A stretch of 64,000 nt of DNA from assembly GCF_029813775.1 (NCBI RefSeq), contig NZ_JARVKW010000001.1, positions 309,393 to 373,392 of the forward strand, written 5' to 3'. How positions within the stretch are numbered: the stretch's first letter is position 1; each line of letters starts with the position of its first letter. The stretch is from Streptomyces sp. DH24 (GTDB taxonomy: Bacteria; Actinomycetota; Actinomycetes; Streptomycetales; Streptomycetaceae). A program made the translations under genes and the position numbers. Shown here in pieces: positions 9,283 to 18,450 of the stretch. The notes beneath the pieces are model-generated. The model was given only the letters and a program-made list of their open reading frames with translations. It ran no database searches and was not told the origin of the DNA.

Positions 9283-10004
9283 TTGGCCACCGCCTCCAGG
9301 GCCTCTTCCAGGGTGAACGCCTTCGCGTACAGGGCCTTCCCGACGATCGCGCCCTCGACACCGAGGGGGACGAGTCCGGCGATGGCGCGCAGGTCGTCCA
9401 GGGACGAGACGCCGCCGGAGGCCACCACCGGGCGGTCGGTCGCCGCGCAGACGTTCTTCAGCAGCTCCAGGTTGGGGCCCTGGAGCGTGCCGTCCTTGGC
9501 GATGTCCGTGACCACGTAGCGCGCGCAGCCCTCCTTGTTGAGGCGCTCCAGCGTCTCGTAGAGGTCGCCGCCGTCGCGCGTCCAGCCGCGGCCGCGCAGC
9601 GTCGTGCCGCGTACGTCGAGACCGACGGCGATCTTGTCGCCGTGCTCGGCGATGACCCGGGCGACCCACTCGGGGGTCTCCAGGGCGGCCGTGCCGAGGT
9701 TCACGCGGGTGCAGCCGGTGGCGAGGGCGGCGGCGAGGGTGTCGTCGTCGCGGATGCCGCCGGACAGCTCGACCTTGATGTCCATCGCCTTCGCGACCTC
9801 GGCGATCAGCTCGCGGTTGTCGCCGGTGCCGAACGCGGCGTCCAGGTCCACCAGGTGCAGCCACTCGGCGCCCGACCGCTGCCAGGCGAGGGCGGCGTCC
9901 AGCGGGGAGCCGTAGGAGGTCTCGGTGCCGGACTCGCCGTGCACGAGGCGGACGGCCTGGCCGTCGCGGACGTCGACGGCGGGGAGGAGTTCGAGCGTGC
10001 TCAT
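9279..10004 (-). CDS. priA: Bifunctional phosphoribosyl isomerase PriA (HisA/TrpF)
   Basis: PriA isomerises both ProFAR (histidine pathway) and phosphoribosyl anthranilate (tryptophan pathway), replacing the TrpF missing from actinomycetes. The 241-residue barrel has catalytic aspartates D11 (LPAVDVRDG) and D130 (VGLDVRG). It also has R19 and the RGRGWT loop (137-142), which in PriA enzymes let one active site switch between substrates. The ATG at 10004 is 2 bp after the hisH stop. No separate trpF is seen near trpC/trpB, which fits bifunctionality. Confidence 0.95.
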   Translation of the reverse strand: MSTLELLPAVDVRDGQAVRLVHGESGTETSYGSPLDAALAWQRSGAEWLHLVDLDAAFGTGDNRELIAEVAKAMDIKVELSGGIRDDDTLAAALATGCTRVNLGTAALETPEWVARVIAEHGDKIAVGLDVRGTTLRGRGWTRDGGDLYETLERLNKEGCARYVVTDIAKDGTLQGPNLELLKNVCAATDRPVVASGGVSSLDDLRAIAGLVPLGVEGAIVGKALYAKAFTLEEALEAVAK

Positions 10005-10006
10005 CT

Positions 10007-10645
10007 CTACAGGGTCTCGATCCAGTTGGTGAGGAGCTGGGCTCCGGCGTCGCCGGACTTCTCGGGGTGGAACTGCGTGGCCCACAGGGCACCGTTCTCC
10101 ACGGCAGCCACGAAGGGCTTGCCGTGCGTGGTCCAGGTGACCCTGGGCGCGGCGAAGGTCGGGTTGTGCGTCTCCAGGTTCCAGTCGTGCACGGCGTAGG
10201 AGTGCACGAAGTAGAACCGCGCGTCCGGGTCCAGGCCGGCGAACAGCCGGGAGTCGGCCGGTGCGTCCACGGTGTTCCAGCCCATGTGGGGCACGACCTC
10301 GGCCTGGAGCGGTTCGACCGAGCCGGGCCACTCGCCGAGGCCCTCGGCCTCCACGCCGTGCTCGATGCCGCGCGCGAAGAGGATCTGCATGCCGACGCAG
10401 ATGCCCATGACGGGGCGCCCGCCGGACAGCCGCCGGTCCACGATCCAGTCGCCGCGCGCCCGGGTCAGGCCGTCCATGCAGGCGGCGAACGCGCCGACGC
10501 CGGGCACCAGCAGCCCGTCGGCGTTCATGGCCTTGTCGAAGTCACGGGTGATCTCGACGTCGGCGCCCGCGCGGGCGAGGGCGCGCTCGGCGGAACGGAC
10601 GTTGCCGAAGCCGTAGTCGAAGACGACGACGCTCTTGGCGCTCAA
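10007..10645 (-). CDS. hisH: Imidazole glycerol phosphate synthase, glutaminase subunit
   Basis: HisH is the class I glutaminase that feeds ammonia to HisF. From the TTG at 10645 the protein is 212 residues, with nucleophile C83 in GICVGMQ and H193/E195 in QFHPEKSG. The TTG is preferred because GGAGG is 7 nt upstream and the codon overlaps the stop of the 54-aa ORF as TTGA. The in-frame GTG at 10651 abuts the Shine-Dalgarno sequence and is unlikely. The gene ends 2 bp before priA. Start confidence is moderate; function is certain. Confidence 0.94.
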   Translation of the reverse strand: MSAKSVVVFDYGFGNVRSAERALARAGADVEITRDFDKAMNADGLLVPGVGAFAACMDGLTRARGDWIVDRRLSGGRPVMGICVGMQILFARGIEHGVEAEGLGEWPGSVEPLQAEVVPHMGWNTVDAPADSRLFAGLDPDARFYFVHSYAVHDWNLETHNPTFAAPRVTWTTHGKPFVAAVENGALWATQFHPEKSGDAGAQLLTNWIETL

Positions 10646-10806
10646 TTCCACACCTCCAGCCTCATGACGCCCGCGACGAGGCACATCGCGGCGCCGATCG
10701 AGAGGAGCACGATCAGGCTCTTGGGCATCTGCTGCTTGACGAACGAGATCACGCCGCCCGTGAGGAACAGGCCGACGCCGATCAGCAGGGTCGACAGGCC
10801 GTTCAC
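10642..10806 (-). CDS. 54-aa membrane protein inside the his operon
   Basis: A short ORF, from GTG ([13 protein letters not shown]...) to ...RLEVWN, lies between hisB and hisH. GGAGGGG sits 4 nt upstream of the GTG and the stop codon overlaps the hisH TTG by 4 bp (TTGA). The product is almost all membrane: helix 1 about 4-22, a short KQQMPKS cytoplasmic loop, helix 2 about 30-48. No known domain is recognised. The proper ribosome-binding site, translational coupling and clean two-helix hydropathy argue that it is real. It could couple HisH translation to upstream genes or act as a peptide in its own right. Confidence 0.75.
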   Translation of the reverse strand: MNGLSTLLIGVGLFLTGGVISFVKQQMPKSLIVLLSIGAAMCLVAGVMRLEVWN

Positions 10807-10894
10807 TGTGCCCCTCCGTTCGCTTCTCCGCCCGCGCGGCGCGGAGGTGCGGCGTTCGTCGTCGTCCGCGGCCCGGCGGCCGGGCGTGCGCCGC

Positions 10895-11488
10895 TCACAG
10901 GGCGCCCTTCGTGGAAGGCAGGATGCCGGCCGCGCGCGGGTCGCGCTCGGACGCGTAGCGCAGGGCGCGGGCGAGGGCCTTGAACTGGCACTCCACGATG
11001 TGGTGCGCGTTGCGCCCGTAGGGCACGTGCACGTGCAGCGCGATCTGGGCCTGCGCGACGAAGGACTCCAGGATGTGCCGGGTCATCGTGGTGTCGTACT
11101 CGCCGATCATCGGCGCCATCTTCTCGGGCTCGGTGTGCACGAGGTAGGGGCGGCCGGACAGGTCGACGGTGACCTGGGCGAGGGACTCGTCCAACGGGAC
11201 CGTGCAGTTGCCGAAGCGGTAGATCCCCACCTTGTCGCCGAGGGCCTGCTTGAAGGCGGCGCCCAGCGCGAGGGCGGTGTCCTCGATGGTGTGGTGGGAG
11301 TCGATGTGCAGGTCGCCCTCGGTCTTCACGGTCAGGTCGAACAGACCGTGCCGACCGAGCTGGTCGAGCATGTGGTCGTAGAAGCCGACGCCGGTGGCGA
11401 TGTCGGTCTTCCCGGTGCCGTCGAGGTCGATCTCGACGAGCACCGACGTCTCCTTGGTGGTGCGCTCCACGCGCCCAACGCGGCTCAT
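10895..11488 (-). CDS. hisB: Imidazoleglycerol-phosphate dehydratase
   Basis: HisB dehydrates imidazole glycerol phosphate. The 197-residue protein has the manganese-binding motifs HHTIEDT (65-71) and the C-terminal AHHIVEC. It is the monofunctional dehydratase without the N-terminal histidinol-phosphatase domain found in enterobacteria, so the phosphatase must be encoded elsewhere. The ATG at 11488 overlaps the hisC stop by 4 bp. An 88-bp gap separates it from the 54-aa ORF, the largest break in the his operon. Confidence 0.96.
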   Translation of the reverse strand: MSRVGRVERTTKETSVLVEIDLDGTGKTDIATGVGFYDHMLDQLGRHGLFDLTVKTEGDLHIDSHHTIEDTALALGAAFKQALGDKVGIYRFGNCTVPLDESLAQVTVDLSGRPYLVHTEPEKMAPMIGEYDTTMTRHILESFVAQAQIALHVHVPYGRNAHHIVECQFKALARALRYASERDPRAAGILPSTKGAL

Positions 11489-12594
11489 GCGCTCTGCTCC
11501 TTCTTCAACTCACGGACCGCGTCGAGGAACGCGTCGTTTTCGGCCGGGGTGCCCGCGGTGACCCGCAGCCATCCCGGTACGCCGTTGTCCCGGACCAGGA
11601 CGCCCCGGTCGAGGATCTTCCGCCAGACCTCGTGCGCGTCGTCGAAGCGGCCGAACTGCACGAAGTTGGCGTCGGACTCGGTCACCTCGTAGCCCGTCGC
11701 ACGCAGTTCGGCGACCAGCCGGTCCCGCTCGGTCTTCAGCTGCTCGACGTAGCCGAGCAGGGTGTCGGTGTGCTCCAGGGCGGCCAGCGCGGTCGCCTGG
11801 GTGACGGCCGACAGGTGGTACGGCAGCCGGACGAGCTGGACGGCGTCCACGACGGCAGGGTGCGCGGCGAGGTAGCCGAGGCGCAGCCCGGCAGCGCCGA
11901 ACGCCTTCGACATCGTGCGGGACACGACCAGGTTCGGCCGGCCCTCGATGAGCGGCAGCAGCGAGTCGCCGTGGCTGAACTCGATGTACGCCTCGTCCAC
12001 GATCACCATGGACGGCTTCGCCGCCTGCGCGGCCTCGTACAGGCCGAGGACCGTCTCGGGCGGGACCGCGGTGCCCGTGGGGTTGTTGGGGGTCGTGACG
12101 AAGACGACGTCCGGCCTGTGCTCGGCGACGGCCTGCCGGGCGGCGTCGAGGTCGATCGTGAAGTCCTCGCCCCGCGGCCCGGAGATCCAGCCGGTGCCGG
12201 TGCCGCGCGCGATGAGACCGTGCATCGAGTACGACGGCTCGAAGCCGATCGCCGTGCGGCCGGGCCCGCCGAAGGTCTGCAGCAGCTGCTGGATGACCTC
12301 GTTGGAGCCGTTGGCCGCCCACACGTTGGCGAGGCCGACCTCGTACCCGGAGGTGTCCGTCAGGTACCCGGCGAGCCGCGTGCGCAGTTCGACGGCGTCG
12401 CGGTCCGGGTAGCGGTTGAGGTGCCGGGCGGCCTCGCGGACCCGCTCGGCGATCCGCTCGACCAGCGGCTCGGGCAGCGGGTAGGGGTTCTCGTTGGTGT
12501 TCAGCCGTACGGGGACGTCCAGCTGGGGCGCGCCGTAGGGGGACTTGCCGCGCAGCTCGTCCCGTACGGGGAGGTCGTCGATGCCGAAGCTCAC
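11485..12594 (-). CDS. hisC: Histidinol-phosphate aminotransferase
   Basis: HisC is the class I/II PLP aminotransferase that makes histidinol phosphate. The 369-residue protein has [11 protein letters not shown] (31-41), TTPNNPTGT (167-175), the VDEAY strand (199-203) and PLP lysine K230 in SRTMSKAFG. It starts with GTG at 12594 overlapping the hisD stop by 4 bp and ends overlapping hisB, so hisD-hisC-hisB are translationally coupled. Confidence 0.96.
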   Translation of the reverse strand: MSFGIDDLPVRDELRGKSPYGAPQLDVPVRLNTNENPYPLPEPLVERIAERVREAARHLNRYPDRDAVELRTRLAGYLTDTSGYEVGLANVWAANGSNEVIQQLLQTFGGPGRTAIGFEPSYSMHGLIARGTGTGWISGPRGEDFTIDLDAARQAVAEHRPDVVFVTTPNNPTGTAVPPETVLGLYEAAQAAKPSMVIVDEAYIEFSHGDSLLPLIEGRPNLVVSRTMSKAFGAAGLRLGYLAAHPAVVDAVQLVRLPYHLSAVTQATALAALEHTDTLLGYVEQLKTERDRLVAELRATGYEVTESDANFVQFGRFDDAHEVWRKILDRGVLVRDNGVPGWLRVTAGTPAENDAFLDAVRELKKEQSA

Positions 12595-13916
12595 TTGCTC
12601 TCAGGTACCTTCCATCCGAACCGCGCCTTGATCGCCGCGCCGTGCGCGGGCAGGTCCTCCGCCTCCGCCAGCGTCACCACGTGGTGCGCGACCTCGGCCA
12701 GCGCGTCCTTCGTGTAGTCGACGATGTGGATGCCGCGCAGGAAGGACTGGACGGACAGGCCGGAGGAGTGGCAGGCGCAGCCGCCGGTGGGCAGGACGTG
12801 GTTGGAGCCGGCCGCGTAGTCCCCGAGGGAGACCGGCGCCCAGGGGCCGACGAAGATCGCGCCGGCGTTCCTGACGCGCTCGGCGACCGCGGCGGCGTCG
12901 GCGGTCTGGATCTCCAGGTGCTCCGCGCCGTACGCGTCGACCACGCGCAGGCCCTCCTCGATGCCGTCGACCAGCACGATCGCGGACTGCCTGCCCTTGA
13001 GGGCCGGCACGATCCGGTCGTCGACGTGCTTGGTGGCGGCGACCTGGGGCTTCAGCTCCCGCTCGACCGCGTCCGCGAGCTCCGGGGAGTCGGTGACGAG
13101 GACGGCGGCGGCCAGCGGGTCGTGCTCGGCCTGGCTGATCAGGTCGGAGGCGACGTGCACCGGGTCGGCGGTGGCGTCGGCCAGGACCGCGATCTCGGTG
13201 GGGCCTGCCTCGGCGTCGATGCCGATCTTTCCGGTGAAGTAGCGCTTGGCGGCGGCGACCCAGATGTTGCCGGGGCCGGTGACCATGTTGGCGGCCGGGC
13301 AGGACTCCGTGCCGTACGCGAACATCGCGACGGCGGTGGCCCCGCCCGCGGCGTACACCTCGTCCACGCCGAGCAGCGCGCACGCGGCGAGGATCGTCGG
13401 GTGCGGCAGCCCGCCGAACTCGGCCTGGGCCGGTGAGGCGAGCGCGATCGACTCGACGCCGGCCTCCTGTGCGGGCACGGCGTTCATGATCACGGACGAC
13501 GGGTAGACCGACCGGCCGCCGGGCGCGTACAGGCCGACGCGCTCGACCGGCACCCACTTCTCGGTGACGGAGCCGCCGGGCACGACCTGCGTGGTGTGGG
13601 TGGTGCGGCGCTGGGCGCGGTGGACGAGACGGGCGCGGCGGACGGACTCCTCCAGGGCCGCGCGCACGGCCGGGTCCAGCTCCTCCAGGGCACGGGTGAG
13701 CGCGGCGGCCGGTACGCGCACCTGGTCGAGCTTGACGCCGTCGAACTTCTCGGCGAAGTCGATCAGCGCCGCGTCGCCCCGATGATGCACGGCCTCGCAG
13801 ATCGGACGCACCTTTTCGAGGGCGGCCGAGACGTCGAAGTCGGCTCGGGGCAGCAGGTCGCGCAGGGCGGGACCCTCCGGGAGGGTGTCGCCGCGCAGAT
13901 CGATTCGGGAGATCAC
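12591..13916 (-). CDS. hisD: Histidinol dehydrogenase
   Basis: HisD oxidises histidinol to histidine in two NAD-dependent steps using zinc. The 441-residue protein has the expected family length and the motifs [40 protein letters not shown] and the zinc-site region [15 protein letters not shown] near the C-terminus. The GTG at 13916 gives the family length; the GAGAG-type ribosome-binding site is weak. It is the first gene of the his operon, so the 223-bp divergent gap upstream should hold the main promoter. That gap contains two inverted repeats. Confidence 0.96.
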   Translation of the reverse strand: MISRIDLRGDTLPEGPALRDLLPRADFDVSAALEKVRPICEAVHHRGDAALIDFAEKFDGVKLDQVRVPAAALTRALEELDPAVRAALEESVRRARLVHRAQRRTTHTTQVVPGGSVTEKWVPVERVGLYAPGGRSVYPSSVIMNAVPAQEAGVESIALASPAQAEFGGLPHPTILAACALLGVDEVYAAGGATAVAMFAYGTESCPAANMVTGPGNIWVAAAKRYFTGKIGIDAEAGPTEIAVLADATADPVHVASDLISQAEHDPLAAAVLVTDSPELADAVERELKPQVAATKHVDDRIVPALKGRQSAIVLVDGIEEGLRVVDAYGAEHLEIQTADAAAVAERVRNAGAIFVGPWAPVSLGDYAAGSNHVLPTGGCACHSSGLSVQSFLRGIHIVDYTKDALAEVAHHVVTLAEAEDLPAHGAAIKARFGWKVPESK

Positions 13917-13957
13917 GTGCTCAATTCTCTCAGACCCGTGACAAGCACCGTGCCCGC

Positions 13958-13974
13958 GTATCAATGGCTGATAC
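13958..13974. promoter_or_regulatory. Inverted repeat upstream of hisD
   Basis: GTATCA - 5 nt - TGATAC, a perfect 6-bp dyad starting 42 bp upstream of the hisD start codon. The size and spacing are typical of a site for a dimeric repressor. It is in the right place to control the his operon. The regulator is unknown and a chance palindrome cannot be excluded. Confidence 0.45.
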
Positions 13975-14027
13975 GAACCCCTCGCGCGGCCTCCCCGCCG
14001 ACCGGTGCGGCACCCTCGGGCGAGCCG

Positions 14028-14057
14028 GAAAGTCACCCCTTACTTTTGGTGACTTTC
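14028..14057. promoter_or_regulatory. 10-bp palindrome in the divergent hisD/14140 gap
   Basis: GAAAGTCACC - 10 nt - GGTGACTTTC, a perfect 10-bp inverted repeat in an AT-rich pocket. It lies 82 bp before the GTG at 14140 and 111 bp before hisD. Neither strand continues into a T-tract, so an operator is more likely than a terminator. It could serve either divergent gene. Confidence 0.5.
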
Positions 14058-14139
14058 AGTGTTCGACCCGTCACTAAGCGGGCATGAACAGGTGTACGAA
14101 GACACCGACTCGCGAGTAGCAGTGGAGGGAGGGATTGCT

Positions 14140-15717
14140 GTGAACGAGGGGGCGGGCATCCGCGCCGGAGACCTGCCGGACGACCTGACCGCCGCCGAGG
14201 CCGGCATGTGGCAGGCCTTCCGCAACGGCAGCGTGTACGACCTGAGCAGCGGCGACGCGCAGGTGGACGACCCGCACGGCGGGCACCCGTGGGGCCCGGA
14301 GCGGACCGTGCGGGCCCGCATAGTGTGCTGGCTGCTGCTGGACGGGCCGCCCGCCCTCGCGGGCCGGGTGTCGGCGCTGAAGCTGGTCGGCGTGCACATC
14401 AGCGGCTCGCTGGACCTCGCGGGCGGCACGGTGGCGCCGTACCTGGAGATGCGCGGCTGCCGTTTCGAGCGGGAGATCCTGTTGCCGGAGGCCCGTTTCA
14501 GCACCGTCCGGCTGGTGGACTGCGACGTGCCGCGGCTGGAGGCGGCCCGCGTGCACACGGAGGGCGATCTGCACCTGCCGCGCTGCCGGTTCCACCGGGG
14601 CATCCGGCTCACCGACGCCCAGATAGGCACCGACCTGATGCTCAACCAGGCGATCGTGCACCGCGACCGCAGCGGCCGCTCGATCGCCGCGGACGGCCTC
14701 GCCGTCGGCCAGGACCTCCAGGCGGAGATGCTGGAGACCGACGGCGAGCTGAGCCTGCGCGGCGCCACGGTCGGCGTCTCGCTGAGCCTGCGCGGCGCCC
14801 GGCTGGCCAACCGCTACACGCGCCTCGCGCTGAACGCCCCGCAGCTGACCGTGGAGCGCACCCTGTACCTGACGCCCGCCGGCCTCGGGAACCCCCTGAT
14901 GAGCGGCACGACACCGGCGCAGGGCACCCGCGTCCAGCGCTTCGAGTGCCGGGGCGGGGTGCGGCTGGACGACGGCCGGTTCGGGGACGCGGTCGATTTC
15001 GGCCAGGCCCGGTTCGTCCTCACCGACGAGCAGGAGGTGTCGCTGCGCCGGGTGCAGACGCCCGAGCTGCGCTTCCTCGGCGACCGCCCGGAGCGCGGCC
15101 GGGTGGTGCTGTCCGGGGCGCGGTTCGTCAACCTGATGGACCGGGCGGACAGCTGGCCGGGACCGGGCCGGCTGCACATGGGCGGCTTCACCTACGAGAA
15201 CCTGGTTCCGCGCGGCCCGTTCACGCTGACCGAGCGCCTGGACTGGGTGGCCGCCGCGACCGCCGAGTACAACCCCGAGCCGTACGAACTGCTCGCCGCC
15301 GTGCTGCGGGCCGGCGGCGAGGACGAGGACGCCCGCGAGGTGCTCCTCGCCAAGCAGCGCAGGCGCCGCGAGAGCCTGCCGCTCGCCGCGAAGATGTGGG
15401 GCTACGCGCAGGACTGGACGGTCGCCTACGGGTACCGGCCGGGGCGGGCCGCGGTGTGGATGGCGGTGCTGTGGGCGGCGGGCTCCTTCGCCTTCGCGCA
15501 GGCCGACCACCCACCGCTGAAGCGGGGCGAGCACCCCGAATGGGACCCCGCCCTGTTCGCCCTCGACCTGCTGCTTCCGGTGATCGAGCTGGGCCAGGTG
15601 GGCTTCTGGCAGCTGAGCGGCGGCTGGCAGTGGCTGGCCGCGGCAATGATCCTGCTGGGCTGGGTACTTGCCACGACAGTGGCGGCGGGCGCGACACGGC
15701 TGCTGCACCGGAACTGA
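14140..15717 (+). CDS. Beta-helix-like membrane-anchored protein of unknown function
   Basis: A 525-residue protein. Residues about 60-360 form imperfect repeats of the type LxGxxVxxxLxLxGA, resembling a pentapeptide-repeat or right-handed beta-helix fold. The C-terminal region carries the conserved block YNPEPYELLAAVLRAGG plus DAREVLLAKQRRRRESLP. Two hydrophobic segments (about 440-460 and 490-515) follow, so the repeat domain should face the cytoplasm. Homologues are often labelled membrane-associated oxidoreductase, but I see no nucleotide-binding or redox motif. The GTG at 14140 follows GGAGGGAGG. It is divergent from hisD and monocistronic. Confidence 0.75.
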   Translation: MNEGAGIRAGDLPDDLTAAEAGMWQAFRNGSVYDLSSGDAQVDDPHGGHPWGPERTVRARIVCWLLLDGPPALAGRVSALKLVGVHISGSLDLAGGTVAPYLEMRGCRFEREILLPEARFSTVRLVDCDVPRLEAARVHTEGDLHLPRCRFHRGIRLTDAQIGTDLMLNQAIVHRDRSGRSIAADGLAVGQDLQAEMLETDGELSLRGATVGVSLSLRGARLANRYTRLALNAPQLTVERTLYLTPAGLGNPLMSGTTPAQGTRVQRFECRGGVRLDDGRFGDAVDFGQARFVLTDEQEVSLRRVQTPELRFLGDRPERGRVVLSGARFVNLMDRADSWPGPGRLHMGGFTYENLVPRGPFTLTERLDWVAAATAEYNPEPYELLAAVLRAGGEDEDAREVLLAKQRRRRESLPLAAKMWGYAQDWTVAYGYRPGRAAVWMAVLWAAGSFAFAQADHPPLKRGEHPEWDPALFALDLLLPVIELGQVGFWQLSGGWQWLAAAMILLGWVLATTVAAGATRLLHRN

Positions 15718-15782
15718 CGCCGGGAGACCGGCACGGGCCGCCGGAACCGACGGAACGGCACCGGGTCCGCCGACCGGGCGGA

Positions 15783-15805
15783 ACGGCCCCCGCCGTCGGG
15801 GCCGT
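15783..15805. terminator. Hairpin after the beta-helix-like gene
   Basis: An 8-bp stem (ACGGCCCC at 15783-15790, GGGGCCGT at 15798-15805) with a 7-nt loop, 66 bp after the stop. It lacks a T-run, as is common for high-GC terminators. The rest of the 247-bp gap to 15965 shows no ORF I would support. Confidence 0.4.
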
Positions 15806-15964
15806 CCGTACGCACGCGTCAACACCACCCGTACGGGGGCACAACCATCACCGCCCGTCGCCGGTCAGGACACCCGCACAACGTTGACCGCACCACCACG
15901 TCGGTGAGCGAACCGGCCCCGCCGTGGCGGCGCCGGTCCCCGGCGCGAAGGAGGGCCCCGCACC

Positions 15965-16996
15965 ATGGCTCTGCTGGACGCGTTCCTCCGTACGAGCCGG
16001 GCACGGCGGAGGGCGTCGCCCCTGTCGTTCGGGCTGCCCGGCGACGGGGAGGTACTGCTGGACGCCGCGGACGACCGGCTCGGCCCGGTCCTGGTCGCCG
16101 CCGCGCGCGGCGAGTACCGGCCCGCCGCCGGCCTGCTCACCGGCACCCGCGAGGGCGCCGAGTGGGAGCGCCGCGACCGGTACGTGACCCGGCTCGCGCA
16201 CTTCGCGCGGTTCCGCGCCGAGTGGCTCCAGCACTGGTGCGCCACCGCCCCGCACGACCCGGGCGCGCTGCTGGTGCGCGCCCGGCTGGCGGTGGACCGC
16301 TGCTGGGAGTCGCCGGCCCCGGGCGAACTCCTGCACCGGGTGCGCCCGCTGGTCGGCGCGGCCGTCGAGCGCGGCGGCCCCGACCCGGTCCCCTGGCGCG
16401 TCGCGCTGGACCACGCCCGCGGCACCGACGCGCCGCACGCCGAGTTCGAGACGCTGTGGGAACAGGCGGTGCGCCGCGCCCCGCACCACTACGGCTGCCA
16501 TGTCGCCGCCCTCGACTACCTGGCCGCGGCCTCACCCGGCGCCCACCGCGAGTGCCTGGACTTCGCCGAGACGGCCGCGCAGGACGCGCCCCTCGACTCC
16601 CTGGTCCAGGCCCTGCCGCTGCGGGCGGCGTTCACCTGTCTGACCGAGGGCGATCCGGCCGGCGTGGGCCGGGACAGGCTGGACGCGGCGGCCGACCGGG
16701 CCGTCGCCCTGTCCGCGGTGTCCGGGCCCGCCGACCCCTGGACGGCGGGCTTCCGCAACCTGCTGGCGTACGTGCTGGTGCGTCTGGACCGGTACCGGGA
16801 CGCCCTGGAGGAGTTCCGGCTGACCGGCCCGTACGCCACGTCCTTCCCCTGGGACCGGGACACCGACGACCCGCTCGGCCGGTTCCTCCAGGTCCGGGGC
16901 GACGTCCGCGCCGCGGTGGCCGCCACCCTTCCGGCCACCGGTTTCGGCCCCCCGCACGGTGAGCGGGGCGGACGTGTCGGCCCCGCGGAGCATTAG
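15965..16996 (+). CDS. Hypothetical helical-repeat (TPR-like) protein
   Basis: A 343-residue soluble protein that I do not recognise. It is rich in Ala, Arg and Leu with helical pairs (for example GALLVRARLAVDRCW, LLAYVLVRLDRYRDALEEFRL) that look like degenerate TPR repeats. The last one contains the classic DRYRDALEEF pattern near 270-280. No catalytic motif, signal peptide or membrane segment is seen. The ATG at 15965 follows GAAGGAGGG. The LON-N gene follows 11 bp after its stop, so the two are probably co-transcribed. Confidence 0.75.
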   Translation: MALLDAFLRTSRARRRASPLSFGLPGDGEVLLDAADDRLGPVLVAAARGEYRPAAGLLTGTREGAEWERRDRYVTRLAHFARFRAEWLQHWCATAPHDPGALLVRARLAVDRCWESPAPGELLHRVRPLVGAAVERGGPDPVPWRVALDHARGTDAPHAEFETLWEQAVRRAPHHYGCHVAALDYLAAASPGAHRECLDFAETAAQDAPLDSLVQALPLRAAFTCLTEGDPAGVGRDRLDAAADRAVALSAVSGPADPWTAGFRNLLAYVLVRLDRYRDALEEFRLTGPYATSFPWDRDTDDPLGRFLQVRGDVRAAVAATLPATGFGPPHGERGGRVGPAEH

Positions 16997-17007
16997 GCTT
17001 CTGGGTC

Positions 17008-17748
17008 GTGACCACCGTCCGGCTCCCCCTCTTCCCACTGAACTCGGTGTTGTTCCCGGGGCTGGTGCTCCCGCTCAACGTCTTCGAGGAGCGCTATCGC
17101 GCCATGATGCGCGAGTTGCTCAAGACCGCCGAGGACGAACCGCGCCGGTTCGCCGTCGTGGCGATCCGCGACGGCCACGAGGTGGCGTCCACCTCGCCCG
17201 GCCTGCCCGACCCGACGGCGCTGCCGGAGCGCGGGCCGTCCGCCGGCTTCGGCCCGGACCCGCTCAGGGCGTTCCACAAGGTGGCCTGCGTCGCGGACGC
17301 GGCGACGGTCCGGGAGCGTCCCGACGGCACCTTCGAGGTGCTGGCGACCGGCACGACCCGGGTGCGACTGGTGTCGGTGGACGCCTCCGGCCCGTTCCTG
17401 ACGGCCGAGCTGGAGACCCTGGAGGAGGAGTCCGGCGACGGGGCGGGCGCGCTGGCCGAGGGCGTGCTGCGGGCCTTCCGGCAGTACCAGAAGCGGCTCG
17501 CGGGGGCGCGGGAGCGGTCGCTGGCGACCGGCGCCGACCTGCCGGACGAACCGTCCGTGGTGTCGTACCTGGTGGCCGCCGCGATGATGCTGGACACCCC
17601 GACGAAGCAGCGGCTGCTCCAGGCGCCGGACACCGCGTCCAGGCTGCGCGACGAGCTGAAACTCCTTCGCTCGGAGACGGCGATCATCCGTAGTCTTCCG
17701 TCGTTGCCGGCGGCGGAACTGACGCGCGGCCCGACGAGCCTCAACTGA
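17008..17748 (+). CDS. LON peptidase N-terminal (substrate-binding) domain protein
   Basis: A 246-residue stand-alone LON-N domain. It opens RLPLFPLNSVLFPGLVLPLNVFEERYRAMM, the diagnostic strand-helix of the domain, and lacks the AAA+ and Ser-Lys protease parts of Lon. Such proteins are widespread in actinobacteria and their role is unknown; adaptor-like substrate recognition is a guess. The GTG at 17008 lies 11 bp after the upstream gene. The ybaK gene follows 29 bp downstream on the same strand. Confidence 0.88.
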   Translation: MTTVRLPLFPLNSVLFPGLVLPLNVFEERYRAMMRELLKTAEDEPRRFAVVAIRDGHEVASTSPGLPDPTALPERGPSAGFGPDPLRAFHKVACVADAATVRERPDGTFEVLATGTTRVRLVSVDASGPFLTAELETLEEESGDGAGALAEGVLRAFRQYQKRLAGARERSLATGADLPDEPSVVSYLVAAAMMLDTPTKQRLLQAPDTASRLRDELKLLRSETAIIRSLPSLPAAELTRGPTSLN

Positions 17749-17777
17749 GGCGCGGAACTCCCAGGGAACAGGGCGGG

Positions 17778-18287
17778 ATGGCGAAGAAGTCGAAGAAGCA
17801 GCAGGACAAGGGGTCGGGCGGCACGCCCGCGACGGTGGCGCTCACGGCGGCCGGGGTGTCGTACACGGTGCACTCCTACGACCACGACCCCGCCCACCCG
17901 TCGTACGGCGAGGAGGCCGCCGAGGCGATGGGGGTCTCCCCGGACCGGGTCTTCAAGACACTCGTGGCGGACGTCGACGGGACCCTGACGGTCGCGATCG
18001 TGCCGGTGGCGGGCCAGCTGGACCTCAAGGCGCTGGCGGCGGCGGTCGGCGGCAAGCGCGCCGCGATGGCCGACCCGGCGCTCGCGGAACGCACCACCGG
18101 CTATGTCCGCGGCGGCATCTCGCCGCTCGGCCAGCGCAAGCGGCTGCGCACGGTGCTGGACGCGTCGGCGTCGTCGCACGCCACGATCTGTGTCTCGGCG
18201 GGCCGCCGCGGCCTGGAGGTCGAGCTGTCCCCGGACGACCTGGCCAAGCTGACGGACGCGGTACTGGCACCGATCGGCCGGGCCTGA
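17778..18287 (+). CDS. ybaK: Cys-tRNA(Pro)/Cys-tRNA(Cys) deacylase YbaK
   Basis: A 169-residue single-domain YbaK/EbsC protein that hydrolyses cysteine mischarged onto tRNA(Pro). Family features: the lysine of the FKTLVADVDG strand near residue 56, the GGISPLGQRKRLRTVLD loop (114-130) and the C-terminal GRRGLEVELSPDDL. An N-terminal lysine-rich extension (MAKKSKKQQDKG) precedes the domain. It lies at the end of a three-gene plus-strand run and converges on the membrane gene at 18451 across 163 bp of very GC-rich spacer. Confidence 0.9.
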   Translation: MAKKSKKQQDKGSGGTPATVALTAAGVSYTVHSYDHDPAHPSYGEEAAEAMGVSPDRVFKTLVADVDGTLTVAIVPVAGQLDLKALAAAVGGKRAAMADPALAERTTGYVRGGISPLGQRKRLRTVLDASASSHATICVSAGRRGLEVELSPDDLAKLTDAVLAPIGRA

Positions 18288-18450
18288 GCCACGGGCCGCG
18301 CGGCGGCGCGTGCGGCCGGGCGCGGAGCCGGGCGCGGGGCCGCACATGGGACCTCCCGCCGGACGCAGGGCCGAGCGCGGCGGAGCACGGGGCCTCCCGT
18401 GGCGGAGACCCGCCCCGGCGCGAGGTGGAGGCCCGCCCCGCGCGGCGCGC

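Noticed and set aside
18288..18450. Terminators between ybaK and the convergent membrane gene
   Set aside because: The spacer is so GC-rich that many stems can be drawn; none stands out as a perfect hairpin.
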